Source of the DNA: Prorocentrum cordatum
Lineage: Eukaryota > Sar > Dinophyceae > Prorocentrales > Prorocentraceae
Assembly (NCBI GenBank): GCA_963575745.1
Contig: CAUYUJ010014590.1
Span: 292,001-356,000 of the forward strand
Reading direction: 5' to 3'
Length of the DNA stretch: 64,000 nt
The notes under the pieces were generated by a model. The model made no database searches. It saw nothing but the letters and a program-made list of their open reading frames with translations, and had not been told where the DNA came from. Of the stretch, positions 1 to 11,902 are shown in pieces. Every line of letters begins with the position of its first letter. Position 1 is the first letter of the stretch. The translations under genes were made by a program, and so were the position numbers.

Positions 1-846
1 GAGGAGGTCGTCCTGTACAGTCAGAAGGTCGGCTGGCAACGTGGCCCGACAGGCGCATGCCCCATTGAACTCCGGGGTCTTGCCGATCATCTCCGATCGC
101 CACAAAAAAGATCACGGCGATGCAACCGAACGACGAGTTCGGTTCGAGCCGAACGGCGGCGCGCGGCGAATGTGAACGCGCCGCGACGCTGCGTGATGGG
201 GCTCTCAGCGCTTGCGCGTGCAGAGCACCCTCCCCCCCCCGCATGCCCCACCGTCATTCGCATCATCGGCTGGATGGCGATGCCGACGATGCTGCAGCAG
301 CACCATCGGCTGCAAAGAGATGCGAGATGACGCTCCCCCATCGTTGCCTCCCCTTCACTCATGCATTCCTTTTTCACTTGTTTGCCATTCCAGGGTCGCG
401 GATTTAAGAGGAACTGTTTCCTGGAACTGCAGCTCCAGTGAACAACCTCTCGGTCCTCTGGGTCGCCAAGGTCGCGAACAACTGGAGTGGGTGAGGATGA
501 TGAGCTGGATGGGGATGACGATGCGGGGGAGGAGAATGATCAACAACATGATGAATGTAGCGATGGTTATGAGGAGCAGGAGCAGGATGCGACTGAAGGC
601 GACAAGAGCTGGTCAGACAGTTAATGGAACCCTTCTGAGACGCTGTAGTCAAGTGATGAGGCCCTCCGGACCCTGAAATGCCTTCCTTATCCTAAGTGTA
701 GGCCTTCCTGAAGCCCTGCACGGGGCCTTCCTGAGACCCTTTGGACGCATATATATAGAGAGAGAGAGAGAGAAACATAACACTTAGCTAATGGACTTAG
801 AGATGTCTTCTAAGTGCTTGTCACATCGAGCTAAGTACTGAGCTAA
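1..846. other. Unassigned sequence with short AT/AG microsatellite
   Basis: No convincing gene is seen; the open frames here overlap on both strands and show no family motif. A short (AT)n(AG)n tract lies at about 749-772. The phrase GGCCTTCCTGA occurs twice around 702-735. Confidence 0.5.
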
Positions 847-926
847 GTCAGAGTGAGGGGGCTGAACCGAACGGTCATTCACTGTCCCTGGGTGCGTGGC
901 TGAAGTGGAATTCCGCGATACGGATT
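847..926 (+). repeat. Conserved 80-bp head of a dispersed repeat
   Basis: This stretch is nearly identical to 35,193-35,272: about 68 of the first 70 bases match, beginning GTCAGAGTGAGGGGGCTGAA and running to GAAGTGGAATTCCGC. In both places a GTT/TGT microsatellite follows at once. It is the 5' module of the composite repeat block that ends near 2,562. Confidence 0.9.
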
Positions 927-1015
927 ATTGTTGTTGTTGCTGTTGTTGTTGCTGTTGTTGTAGTAGTAGTTGTTGTTGTTGTGTTTGTTGTTTGTTGTTT
1001 GTTGTTGTCGTCGTC
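926..1015. repeat. (TTG)n microsatellite
   Basis: An imperfect TTG/TGT trinucleotide run with GCT and AGT interruptions. It joins the conserved head to the GCGACCCACC minisatellite, and the same junction type occurs at 36,218 and 48,825. Confidence 0.95.
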
Positions 1016-1490
1016 CCGCCCGCGACCCACCTCACGACCCACCCGCGACCCACCCAGCGACCCACCAGCGACCCACCCGCGACCCACCCTGCGACCCACC
1101 CGCGACCCACCCCGCGACCCACCCGCGACCAACCCGCGACCCACCCGCGACCCACCCGCGACCCACCCCGCGACCCGCCCGCGACCCACCCCGAGACCCC
1201 CCCGGCGACCCACCCGCGACCCACCGGCGACCCACACGCGACCCACCCGGGACCCACCCCGCGACCCATCCGCGACCCACCCGCGACCCACCCCGCGACC
1301 CACCGCGACCCACCCGCGACCCACCCGCGACCCACCCCGCGACCCACCACAAATTTTCGGCGCCTGCGGCGGCTTTCTTTTGCATTCGTTTTAGGTAGAG
1401 GACGTGCGACCCACCCGCGACCCAAACCGCGCACGCGACCCACCCGCGACCCACCGCGACCCACCCGCGACCCACCCGGCGACCCACCCA
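1016..1490. repeat. GCGACCCACC minisatellite, array 1
   Basis: Tandem 9-11-bp units of the form GCGACCCACC(C) are dense from 1,016 to 1,350 and from 1,405 to 1,490. All frames on both strands are open (Thr-His-Pro-Arg type peptides one way, Gly-Trp-Val the other), so the long open frames are repeat artefacts. Homologous arrays lie at 36,320-36,642 and 48,866-49,172. Confidence 0.95.
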
Positions 1491-2070
1491 ATAGTTTCGG
1501 CGCCTGCGGCGGGTTTCTTTTGCATTCGTTCCAGGTGGAGGACCTGCGACCCACCCGCGACCCAAACCGCGTTCAGTGTACAAATCAAAAAGTTCGGCGC
1601 CTGCGGCGGGCTGCTTTTGAATTCCTTCCAGGTGGAGATGGAGAGCCCGCGATCCACCCGCGACCCGAACAACGTTCACTAAACAAGCCAAAGCTTCTTC
1701 GCCTGCGGCGGGCTTCTTTTACCTGCGACCCAAACCGTGTTCAGTGCACAATTCAAAATATTCGGCGCCTGCGGCGGGCTGTTTTTGAATTCCTTCCAGG
1801 TGAAGGTGGAGAGCCCGCGACCCACCCGCGACCCAAACTACGTTCATTGAAAAAGCCAAAAAATTCGGCGCCTGCGGCGGGCTGTTTTTGCATTCGTTCC
1901 GGGTGGCCCACCAGCGATCCCACCCGCGCTGAACTTGTCAGAGCACGCAAATCGGCGCCTGCGGCGGGCTTGCTCGCATTGGTTTGGGAAAGCGCCCTCA
2001 TGCCATTTCCCCGATGTGGCCGACGTTGACTCTACAACAGCACATCGGCGCCTGCGGCGGGGGCCTGTGT
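1352..2070. repeat. GGCGCCTGCGGCGGG interspersed units, eight copies
   Basis: The core GGCGCCTGCGGCGGG followed by CTTCTTTTGCATTCG or a variant recurs about every 100 bp, near 1,357, 1,499, 1,595, 1,699, 1,764, 1,868, 1,952 and 2,046. Most copies are followed by TTCCAGGTGGAG and a GCGACCCACC remnant. The same unit occurs four times at 36,645-36,950 and about twice at 49,195-49,245. Confidence 0.95.
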
Positions 2071-2103
2071 CTGAACACGTTCATTGACAACCCAGTTGCC
2101 TGC

Positions 2104-2452
2104 TGCCGCGGAGGAGGGGAGGAGGAGCAGGGCGAGGAGCAGGAGGAGGAAAACGACGATGACGGCGACGAGTACGAGGACGAAGATGAGGCCGACGACG
2201 AGGGCGAGGAGGGAAAGGAGGGGGGGACGGAGGGGGACGACGAGAAAGGAGGGAGGAGGATGGGAAGGAGGAGGACGACGACGACGGAAAGGAGGAAGGG
2301 GGATGATCGGGATGGGGGAGGAAGAGGAGGAGGAGGAGGAGGAGGAGGAGGAGGAGGAGGACGACGATGATGAGGACGAGGACGCGGAGGAGGAGGAGGA
2401 GGAGGAGGAGGAGGAGGAGGAGGAGGAGGAGGAGGAGGTGGAGGGGGAGGGC
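2104..2452. repeat. GAG/GGA purine tract
   Basis: An almost uninterrupted purine strand of GAGGAGGAC-type units that becomes a pure (GGA)n run from about 2,325 to 2,442. The Glu/Asp-rich and poly-Pro/Ser frames across it are low-complexity artefacts. Confidence 0.95.
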
Positions 2453-2562
2453 GCGCCATCGACAGGGAAGGTGAGTGCCACGGGGTCCGCCGGCTCGACG
2501 CCCGCGTCGCCCGCGCCCGCCCCCTCATTCTTTTCCGCGATTGCGGGGTGCTGCGTATTTGG
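2453..2562. repeat. Conserved tail of composite repeat, copy 1
   Basis: The stretch from GCGCCATCGACAGGGAAGGT to GCGGGGTGCTGCGTATTT is repeated at 37,111-37,222 and, in part, at 49,274-49,335. It closes the composite order head, (TTG)n, GCGACCCACC array, GGCGCC units, purine tract, tail. Confidence 0.88.
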
Positions 2563-2937
2563 CTTCGACTTCCAAGAGGCTCGGCAACAAAACAATGAAG
2601 AGCCTGGTCAAGAGCTTTCGCAATATACTTGTATTGTATATTCCTAGCAGGTCTGGCTAATAATTACTTAGCAGTGCGAGCTAAGGGTTTTGCTAATTAT
2701 TCAGCTTTGACTTATACGGTATCTAGCTTGAGGTCTTACAAGCAAGATATCATACCATACTTGTACTGGGGCTCGATGAGATCTTGAAGAACCATGTCTG
2801 GGTTTGCTAGGGACTCAGTAAATAAGCTAAGTACTTGCAAGCGCCCTGGACCGCCCATGTGGGGCCATCCGGGCCTCTTGAGGAGGGAGGGTGCGAAGGC
2901 CTCGTTGGGAATCCGTGAGACCCCTGGGCCAGGGACG

Positions 2938-3100
2938 CTCGGGCGTTCGGTAATGGGGGGCGATCAGTGGGGGGGCGTCGAGGGTTGCACGAAAGGAGCC
3001 CTGAACGAGCCCCCTAGGGGCTTCGAGGGGGCACGAACGGTGCACGAGAGGTGCACCTCTCTGACCCCCCATCTATCGCCCCCCCATTCGTGTTGCCGAG
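2938..3100. mobile_element. Inverted-repeat MITE-like element, family M1
   Basis: Terminal inverted repeats of about 30 bp (left CTCGGGCGTTCGGTAATGGG, right ending CCCATTCGTGTTGCCGAG) flank a short GC-rich interior. The ends and the interior phrase AACGAGCCCCCT are shared with the element at 38,404-38,578. GACG directly flanks both ends and may be a short target duplication. No coding capacity is present. Confidence 0.7.
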
Positions 3101-3147
3101 GACGATTAATGCAGAGGAAACATGTTGCCAAATAATTTCCAGATGTC

Positions 3148-3206
3148 GAACACATGTCTTGAAACATGGTTGAAACATGTTTAGAACATGTTCAGAACAT
3201 TTCTCC
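3148..3206. repeat. AACATG-type short direct repeats
   Basis: GAACATG/AAACATG phrases recur five or six times in 60 bp. Because the motif contains CATGTT and AACATG, the stretch can also fold back on itself. Confidence 0.7.
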
Positions 3207-3563
3207 TAAATGTAAAAACACATTTTTACATTCAATGATTGGACTGTCAGGGTGTCCATTGTCGGGGCATCCACCATGAATTAGTGAACGCACGTGACCC
3301 TTCGGGCAGCGTCTGGACATGCCGTTCCCTCTCGCAGCCGCCGTGCCCCGCGAGGCGTCGGCAGGGTGGAGTTCCAGGGCCACGTGGCGTCGGTCCTGAC
3401 GCAGATCCTCCGCGAGCTCGAGGCAGGGCGCCCCGCTGCGGGTCTGCCCGCCCCCTCCAGTTCGGCCACGGGCGGTCGCTCGGGGACCGGTCCTCCCAGT
3501 CCCTCCCCCCCTCGGGAGCCTTGAGACGGGGGTCAATGCAAACGGGGGTCAGCCAGAGCGCCC

Positions 3564-3745
3564 CGATCTTGCAGGATCCTGCAGGGCCAGGGTCGCATTG
3601 ACCCGGGTTTGGGCGCAGGATCTTGCAGGATCCTTCGCACTGACCCGGGTTTGGGAGCACGATCTTGCAGGATCTTGCAGGATTCTGCAAGGCCCGACTG
3701 ACCCGGGTCTGGATTGACCCGAGTCGGAAGATCCCCGACCCCCCT
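3564..3745. repeat. GATCTTGCAGGATC / TGACCCGGGT tandem repeats
   Basis: Three to four imperfect units, each a GATCTTGCAGGATCCTGCAG palindrome-rich part followed by TGACCCGGGTTTGGG. Unit starts are near 3,566, 3,620 and 3,661, and degraded TGACCCGGGT remnants follow. Confidence 0.8.
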
Positions 3746-4597
3746 CCTTCTGATTATTTGATCCTTTTCCTCCCCTCCTCCCTCTCTCCTGCTCAATCTC
3801 GCTGCGCGAAGGCTTCACTCCCTGCAATCCCGGCGCCCTCCCCGTTCCTCCCGGGCGTAGGAGGCTTGCCCGCAGCATTGGGAGCCCGCGCCCGCATGCG
3901 CGCGCCCTGGCGTCTGCGCGCGCGCGATCCCGCGGTCTCGCCATGCGCGGCGTGAGTGGCGCATGAAGAGATGGTGCATCAGTGTCGTTTAGCCTACGGT
4001 CCGACCGAGGTAGAAGGTCGAAGTTGGTTCGGGTAGGGTACTCTCATGTTCTTTGTGTTTGTTGGGCGTTCTTGTGAATCCTTGGGAAGGATACCCTCCG
4101 AGTGATCTTACGGCTTGGGGTGTTTTGGCCGGCGGAGGGTCTCATGTTCTTGAAGGATGTTTTTTTGTCCCAGGTCCGACCGGGGCCATGTATCTCAGAC
4201 CCACCCTCCCGCCCACCCAGTTGGGGATACGCCGTAGGGAACAGCCTATTTCTCCTATCCAGGGGGGGAGATCGGCCAGTGGGGCCCCGGCCACGCCAAT
4301 GGGGAGTGGGATCGGTGAAGCGATGCCGCGTGGAGACGATTGTCAGTGAGCAGGAACTGGTTTTCCAGTCGGGGAGAGTTCTGAGCATTAGGAACTCTGC
4401 ATCCTTAGCCGTCGCCCTCGCCGCAGAATCTGGTTTGGAGGTATGATTGAATCGCTTCGCTCATTCTGCCGGCCCATAATTGTGTGCCGTTGCCGACTGA
4501 CCGAGTGGTCTTTCGCGGTGCGGGGCGGCGGCTGTGAGGGCTTCTTGGTGGCCGCTGGGGGAGTCTTGAACGCGTCGCGGGCCGTCTGGAAGCATTT
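3746..4597. other. Unassigned sequence
   Basis: No gene family motif, inverted repeat or tandem array could be supported. The open frames on both strands look like random GC-rich frames. Confidence 0.4.
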
Positions 4598-5850
4598 TGC
4601 CTATGGGGACTTTCGGGAGGCCTCTTGGTGGCCTCGTGGGGACTCTTGAACGCGTCGGGTCGTTGGCACTTGCTTGCGTGCTCGGGGGGGCATTTGGGGG
4701 GCCTCCTGGGGCCGCTTGGGGGACTCTTGGAGGCCTCCTGATGGCCTGTTGGGGGCCTCTCAGGGCCTCTCAGGGGCCTCTTGAGGATTCCTGGGGCTTC
4801 TTAGGGCCGAGAGCTCGAAATGTTGATTCGTGTTCCCCCCCTGGGACCTCTCTTGGGCCGTCTTGGAGGCCTCTTGGGCCGTTTTGGAGCTCTGTTGGGC
4901 CGTCTTGGGGCCCTCTTGGGGGCCTCTTGTTGGGCGGTCTTGGGGGCCTCTTGGGCCATCTTGGGGTGGGGAAACCGAAAAGGTGGAAGCGCCAAAATCT
5001 GCCCCAAACCTAAGGGCAAGCAATGTGTTTTGCCTCTTGGGGCCCTCCTGGGGCCGCTTGGGAGCCTCATGGGGCCTCCTGAGGGCCTGTTGTGGGCGTA
5101 TTGGGGTCTCTTAGGGGCCTCTTGGGGGCTCCTGGGGCCTTCTTATGGCCGAGAGCTCGAACTGTTGATTTGTGTTCCCTCCTGGGACCTCTCTTGGCGC
5201 GTTATTTTGGCCTTCTTGGGCCGTCTTGGAGGCCTCTTGGGCCGTTTCGGGGTCCTCTTGGGCAGTCTTGGAGCTCTCTTGGGGGCCTCTTGTGTCCTCT
5301 TGGGGCGGTCTTGGGGGCCTCTTGGACCGTCTCGGGGGTTCGGGAAGCCGACAAGATGGAAACGCCATAATCTGTCCAAAACTACGGAAGAGCAATGACT
5401 TTCGCCTCTTGGGGCCCTTTTTGGGGCCGCTTGGGGGCCTATTGGCTGCGTCTTGGGGTCCTTCGGGGCTCTGGGGGACTCCTGAGGCCTTCTTAGGGCC
5501 GGGAGCTCGAAATGTTGATTCGTGTTCCCCCCTGGGGCCTCTCTTGGGGCGTTCTTGGGGCCTTCTTAGGCCGTCTTGGAGGCCTCTTGGGCCGTTTCGG
5601 GGCCCTCTTGGGCCGTTTTGGAGCCATCTTTGGGGCCTTTTATGCCCTCTTGGGGCGGTCTTGGGGGGCCTCTTGCGCCGTCTTGGGGTGTCGGGAAGCC
5701 GAAAAGGTGGAAACGCCAAAATCTGTGCAACAACTACGGGAAAGCAGTGAATTGTGCCTCTTGTGCCCTCTTGAGAGTGCTCTGGGAGCTCTCTTGTATC
5801 ACCTTGAGGGGCTCTTGACGGCCTCTTGGCTTTTCTTCGGGCTCTCTGGA
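4598..5850 (+). repeat. GGCCTCTTGGGG family array with three ~350-bp units
   Basis: Degenerate GGCCTCTTGGGGCCGTCTTGG strings fill the region and are organised into ~350-bp units. Core 2 (GAGCTCGAAATGTTGATTCG) starts at 4,813, 5,155 and 5,505. Core 1 (GGGAAGCCGAAAAGGTGGAA) follows each at about 4,970, 5,335 and 5,693. Spacings are 342 and 350 bp. Both strands carry long frames (Leu-Gly-Arg-Leu-Gly one way, Pro-Lys-Arg-Pro the other) because the repeat lacks stops; I do not regard these as genes. Confidence 0.93.
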
Positions 5851-6116
5851 CGGCCTCGAGGGCGGCGCCCAGGAGGAAAACCATCTCTGATCCGCAGCGC
5901 CCGGGCTTCGCCCGGGGTACTTTTCTTCCGGGGACCCCCAGGGGCCGCCCCGCGCGCGCTAAGTATAAGTAGAATTGTTGTAAAGCAGTTGCCGGAAATC
6001 TTAGCACGCCCGTGGCCCGTTGGGCCGGCGAATTTCTCCATGTTGTCAGTAGCGGTTAGGTGCGGCCATTGGGGAACATGTAGGGAACTAATAAAATAAA
6101 AGGCCTTCGTTGGGAG

Positions 6117-8470
6117 ATGGTGGTCTGCAGTCTCTACGCCCCACACAGCGGCAAAGCTTGTGAATACCTGCGATTCTCTTACGGTGACCTTAGTACATTA
6201 TTCGTTTATCGTCTCATGGTCCGCTACTGCTTCTGGGTGACTTCAATGTTCGGCTGTATCGTCGCTTCTTGGGACCTACGTGGGGGCATGAGGGCATCCT
6301 GGGGCCCTACGTGTTCGGCACTCCCACGGCTGAACACAATTCGTCCTCCAATCGGAGCATGTTTGCAGAGCTGTGCACCGGGGACAGACTTGCCATTGGA
6401 GTCGCGTGTTTCGATCAACCGGCTGACCAGCAGATCACATGCTATAGCGTCGGGAAGAAGCCGCTTAATATCCCCACGCCTGAGAATTTCGGACATAATG
6501 TCAGATTGTTCGTATCGCGGGAGTGGCTGAGCAGTTTGACATTCCTGACCAGTGACCAGCGGCGCGCGTTGGCCTCGCAACATGTTTTGGCTGATGCTGA
6601 TTAGTTAAGCGATTTTCCCAGAGCCGTCGCGGTCGCAGCCAGCCCCCCAGCACGACCTGCGCACCCTCCGCCTCCATCCAACCCGTTAACCGCAGCATTC
6701 GCCGACCGCGCAGATGAGCTGGAGAACAGCATGCCGGCGTCAACGGCATCTGATATCGAAACCATCATGAAACAATGTTGTTTTGCAGTTGCAGCCACGA
6801 TTCCCCCCTGCCGGCGGCGCCGCGGAGGCCATGGGTCTTTGGCCGCGCTATGGCAATGGGCATCATCGTGAAACGCACGGGCCCCAGGCGCCGCAGTGAC
6901 GTGGCAACCGAGTGGTACCCAAACAAGCAGGCGAAGAGGTCGGTCAAAAGGGAAAGGGCCGAGTGGCTAGAGCACTTTCTCGGTACTGGCGATCTGGGCC
7001 AAATCCGCAAATTGAGAAAAAAGTTTGCGCAGAAACAGGTTCGGCTACGAGACCCGTGTGGCGGATTAGTCGACCGACTCGCCGATACCCGGCAAGAGAC
7101 AACGGCCGATTATCTCAGCATCGTGCAGTAGGCCTCGCGTTGTGCCCTGCGCTCCCTGTGGAAATCGGGCCCGTGCATGAATTGGGGGTCGTCGAAGCGG
7201 CGAACGCGATGAGATGGAACAGGGCTGTCGGTTCAGACGCTGTTCTTGCTGATTTCTGGGAGGCGATGTGTTGCCGAGGCCCGCCGACCTGAGCTTGGGC
7301 CCTTGCGTTGCGTCAGAAATAACAGGAAGATGGCGAGATCAAGTCCCAGGCAGTTGGCACGAGTCTTTGGCGATTGCCATCTTCAAGAACGGCGACCCTT
7401 CCGAGTGCGAGAATTATCTTGAAAGGCCCGTCAGCTTGCTGCAGGCCAAGTACAATCAGGATGGGAAAAAACACAGAGACACAATGAATCGTTGATTCCC
7501 GTGAAACTGTTTGACAAATATTGGGTGCAGGGGGGAAGACGATGATGCATTCAATAGGGAGAAATACCGGTGATTTCTGGGTTTGTGATTATTTCTTTGT
7601 GTCTCCTTGCTCCCCTTCCATACGAACTATTCGTGGCGCTGTTCATTCGACGTTCCAAACGAGCAGGAGTCGAAGACAGGATCTGGCGGATGCAGTTGAG
7701 GTCCAAACCAAAACGCGACATTACTTGCGCTGGCGTGGGCGAAGCTTATCGGCAGCGCCATGCCCGACTTTTTTCGTCGAGACATTACGACGCGCCAGTC
7801 TACCGAATAAGATGAAAGATGTCGTCTGGGCGATCTACACCGACCGGAATTCTGCAGTGCGCGAGTCCGGCAGAACCTAGGGGCAACGGGCGCACCAGGC
7901 GGGCGTCTGCCAAGGCTGCCCGCTCGCGCGCGGCGACGCCAGTGACTTGGCGTGCGCCGACGACGCGCTGAGCGTTGCCGACCGCGCCACTGTCTTGGCG
8001 CGCGCCGAGGACGCGCGAATCGTTGCCCCAGGCGCGGCGGAGGCGGAATTGTACATCAAGGCAATTTCGGACGCCTGGCCACGAGGTGCAGCGCCTCGGC
8101 CATACGCAAGCCGGACGGCAGCCAACTCCCGGAAAAACAAGAGCACAATGTATTCGGGGAGCGTCTTGACATCCGATGGCCCCGTCGGCGCAGAGCTGAA
8201 CCAGCGGGTCGGTCTTGCCCCATCAGTGTTCGATTCCGTACAGGGCATGTGGGTTCATTCTGTTTTGTCGACTCAGTGGAAGCTCGTTAAAGCCACAACC
8301 AGTGTTAACTCAGCGCTTGTGTACATCCTTCACATCTCTTGACTACGATGCGGTGTGCGTGTGTCGTTTGAATGCATTTCATGCGCGGTGCCTGCGACAA
8401 TGTTTATGCAGTTCGCTTTCACGCGTCAAACGTGTCTCCAACGCCGCGGTTCTTTAGGGAACCCAGCGCA
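6117..8470 (+). pseudogene. Decayed LINE (AP-endonuclease plus reverse transcriptase), copy a1
   Basis: Fragments of a non-LTR retrotransposon polyprotein can be followed in order across several frames. A YAPHSGK phrase near 6,140 and GDFNV at 6,236-6,250, followed by a GHEGILGPYVFG stretch, are typical of the apurinic-type endonuclease of LINEs. The RT entry region, SWHESLAIAIFKNGD then PVSLLQAKY, is at 7,350-7,455. RT motif B reads VCQGCPLAR near 7,906-7,930 and motif C reads CADDALSVAD near 7,950-7,980, so both catalytic Asp survive although Y/F is replaced by C. The conserved C-terminal RLNAFHARCLRQ...RVSNAAVL phrase lies near 8,365-8,455. Multiple frameshifts and stops make it non-functional. 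The C-terminal part matches the minus-strand copy at 31.9-33.9 kb, so both belong to one lineage. Confidence 0.85.
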
Positions 8471-9990
8471 TCAAGCTCAGCGATGTCTCCTTGCGGCGAC
8501 GATTTTTTTTTTGTTTTTTCGGAAGTATTGCGCGAAACTACAACGACCATCCTGTCGGACAAATCGTTTTCCAGCCTGTTTCTTCCGAGTTGACGCAGCA
8601 GCCCGCCAGTCGAATGAATTGCAAACCCTTCTAGGCGTGGGCGCCAGATTTGCATACGTGTGCGCAGTGAGCCCTTTTCCTGCGGAGGCCTGGGAAGCAG
8701 CAGTGCGCAAGTATGCCGTTTGGCGCAGGCTCGTGCCGCTGCTCATGCACCTGAGGATGCGCGGTTTGATTTATTCATGTACGCGTGCGTTCATTCATTC
8801 GTCAAAGACGGCAATCAGTCGCACGTGCACATTCCTTCTCGCCGGCCTCGAGGGCGCGCGCTGAGCGAGCGGACGTGGCATGAGGCTGGCCTCGCGGTCT
8901 GGGGGGGGCCTTCATGGACGTGGCTGGGCGCGTGCGCGTTTGTGGGCTCCCTGGTTTGAGGTTTATGGTTCCGTCGGTCTTGGCAGGTTTTCCAGCTTCG
9001 GGATATTTTTGGCCAGCGTGCCGAGGGTGCCATGATCGTGTGGTGGTTTGTGGATTCATGTGACGAAATCCAAATGTATCTTCGGGGTCCACATCGATCT
9101 GATGGATCCGGTTCGATCTCAGTGTCGGTTTTCCTGGTAAAAAATCGATTCTGGTTCGATTGACGATTCGGTGAAGGTTAATGTGTTTACGTGGCGCTGT
9201 GATGCATCGTGGCGCGGCCAGCCCGGTTCGATTCCGACCCTTCGCAAAACAGGCATTCTTGCGCGTTCCGACGCATGTCCCGGCGCGATGGTTTCTTATA
9301 TTAGTTTTTGGAGAGCGAATTTTGGAAACTTCTATAAAAGCCGGGCTCGGGCACCAGGACCGTCCAACACATGACTCGGGACAATAAGCGGGATCTTGGG
9401 GAAAACCCCTGGGGTCCAGGATTTGTTCTCGTCGGGATTCGTTTTTCATGGCGAGCCCGTGCGGCGCCAGACGCATACAACAAACTAGTGTCGACACCTT
9501 CTGGAGGTTCCTGGCCCCCAGCCCACATGATTACGTCGGGATGGTTTCTGGTCATGTCTGGCCCCGCCGGCACTTGGTGGGCCCACGGACTGCTGAGTCA
9601 CCACACGGCTAACGATGAAAACGCGGTCTTTGGGTTGGATCGAGAATCTTGCTGGTCTACGTTGCGAAAGGTTAAAACCGTTCAGGCTCCGGGATTAAAG
9701 GCCGTTCAAGTTTGAATGGTTTTCGCTGCGTCAGAACACAGTGGCCACGTCGTCACAGCAGGAAACTGTCAAATGAATGAGAAGGGGGGAAGGAGAAGGG
9801 TGAAGGGAACGACGCGCTAGTTACGGCCCCCCCCCCTCCCCGACACCTCCATCCGCAGGGTTGACCCGAGGAGTCGTTTTCATGCGCGAGCGGTCGGCCC
9901 ACATAAGCACCACTTATTTCACATAGTTGACGAGTCCCGCCACTTTGCCAGCGCAGCAACCTGTGCGACGACGCTTCGTGTACCGCCCAA
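8471..9990. other. Unassigned sequence, possibly a decayed LINE 3' part
   Basis: The first few hundred bases may continue the eroded LINE, but no motif is left. The rest (8,950-9,990) shows no gene, repeat or element that I can support. Confidence 0.35.
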
Positions 9991-9999
9991 AAGGGTGTA

Positions 10000-11540
10000 A
10001 CTATGCGACACCTCTTCGTCTCTATCTTTTCGGGGGCTACCAGGGCCGTGTTGGGGGTAGCTTGGGCTTCCAAGGTACTCCATTGTGCTTTCTCCTGGCC
10101 CCTACTGTCCGTGGTGGGGCTCTCTTGGGCCGTCTTGGGCCGTATGGTATGGGGTTCCCCTCGGCCATTTGAGGATCGTCTGGGGCTGTCCTGGGACCTC
10201 TTTTTCGGAGCACCAGATCTATCAGGTGATGCATTCGGCTGACCATTGCAGCCCAGGTGTGTGGTGTGGCATGATGTTCCACTGTCGCGACGTTGGTGCA
10301 GAGTGTTTTTGCGATGCCGTCGTCGCCCCGCCCTCTTCTCCGATTCTCGCCAGTTATTTCCCCAATGGTATCAGCATTGGTGCCCACGTTCCTGCCTCCC
10401 GCCCCTCCTCCAGGCGGAACTCTCGGTCGAGTCTGGCGTTCGTGGGATTGGTTGATATTTGTTCAATTCGTTTTCGATTGGTGCATATTTTTTCTGGTGT
10501 GTTTTCCCTGCAACATTTGGCCAACATATATACACCACACCAATCTGCCTGGGCAGGTTTCGCGCCTCATTGGTAGATATTTTGAAAGCGGTTTTTCGGC
10601 CTGCGTTGTCAGGGTCCGCCCGTCTTTTCAGAGCCGCTTCACGCGGGGTGCCGTGCCCCATTGCTTTTCCCGATATATCTGTAGGACCCCATGCGCAGTG
10701 TAGCGCGTTTCGCTTTCGTTCGACCTCGCCCTGCCGTAGGCAGCCTGCCCGCGCTGGTACTTTGGAAGCTGTAGATCCGCATGAATGTGGCGAGTGCGTT
10801 CTTGCTTTATTCCAGCGAAACGCCTTCCCGGATATATCTCACCCTCCCATCTTGGGGATCTTCTGCGCTGTTTGAGGGCCTGGGTTGTCCTAGGCCGCTC
10901 ATTGTGCTTGTTGGGGCCCGAAAGGGTCTTTAGCATGGAATGTTGTCGATCGGAGAACGTGCGTTAACATTGATTTTGGCCTTCCTGGACGGTTGGGGCG
11001 CTCCAGTGGGCTCGGGGAGGGCACCAGGGTTTGTCTTGAGCCAACTCAGCCAGAGCCGCGGCGGGTGCCCCTTCTGTAAACTAGCCTTCAGATGTTGCGT
11101 TGTTGCGAGTCTTTGGGCCGCTGGGGGCTGTCTTGGGCCCTTTTGGGGCTGCCCCGGTTCCCTGTGAGGCGATCTGGAGCCTATCCGGGATCATCTAGGG
11201 GCCTGTCGGGGCTCTTTCGGAGTGTCTCGGGGCCCATCGTTGGCCCTCCTGGAGCCCTCTTGGTGCCCACTTCAGCACCCTCTGTGCGATCGTGTCTCTT
11301 GTAGCGCTATGTGAGCGTCTCTTGAGCCGGTTTGGGCGCTCTGGAAATTGAGACGGCGAATGTGCTGAACATATACGGCACCATATGGCAATTCATTGTG
11401 TTTGCTTCTTCGATGGCTCTTGGAGGGCATGTGAGGACTTCCTGGGGGGCCGTCTTGAGGTGGGCCATCTTTGAGCCGTCTTTCGGCGCGTAAGGGCCGT
11501 TTGAGATCTCTCTTGGGCTGCCAGTTTGTTGGTTGTGGGC
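10000..11540 (+). repeat. Diffuse, eroded GGCCTC/GGGCCGTCTTGG family array
   Basis: Scattered CTTGGGCCGTCTTGGGCC-type strings (for example 10,110-10,190, 11,110-11,260 and 11,430-11,520) show the family present at 4.6-5.9 kb, heavily diverged and interrupted by unique AT-richer stretches. Neither conserved core is recognisable. No gene is supported. Confidence 0.55.
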
Positions 11541-11834
11541 TGCAGCAGGCCAGAGAGGGGGAGACTAGACAATCACCGTAGCAGCTGGGAGGTGCTGGTG
11601 CGTGTGCACGAGACCCCACCCCCGCCGCCTCGCTTTACCACAGCCTCCTGGCCTTTCTCCTTTGACCCGCCAGGCACGGCCCAGGCCACCCATCGCTCGC
11701 CAGCTCGCACGCCACAGGGCCCTGCCGTGTTGAGCCCTCCGAGCGGGAGCCACGGCGGGTCCCGCTTCGGGAACTTAGCTCGCAAATGTGGCAACTGGGC
11801 ATGCCAATGGGCCGTCACGGCCGTCAGAGGGAGG

Positions 11835-11902
11835 AGGAAGGAGAGGAGGCAGAGGAGGAGGAGGAGGAGGAGGAGGAGGAGAAGGAGGAGGAGGAAGAAC
11901 GC
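11835..11902. repeat. (GGA)n microsatellite
   Basis: A GAG/GGA trinucleotide run with GAA interruptions. It lies on the 3' side of the minus-strand LINE at 12.2-16.1 kb. Confidence 0.95.

Noticed and set aside
896-2029. A 377-codon plus-strand protein rich in Pro, Thr and His
   Set aside because: It reads through the GCGACCCACC minisatellite, which is open in all frames on both strands; peptides follow the repeat period.
4820-6007. Long Gly/Leu/Trp and Pro/Lys/Arg proteins on both strands
   Set aside because: These are open frames of the GGCCTCTTGGGG family; no start, domain or strand preference supports coding.
9200-9245. tRNA T-arm-like GGTTCGATTCC
   Set aside because: The flanking bases do not form a T stem, and no acceptor, D or anticodon arms can be folded around it.
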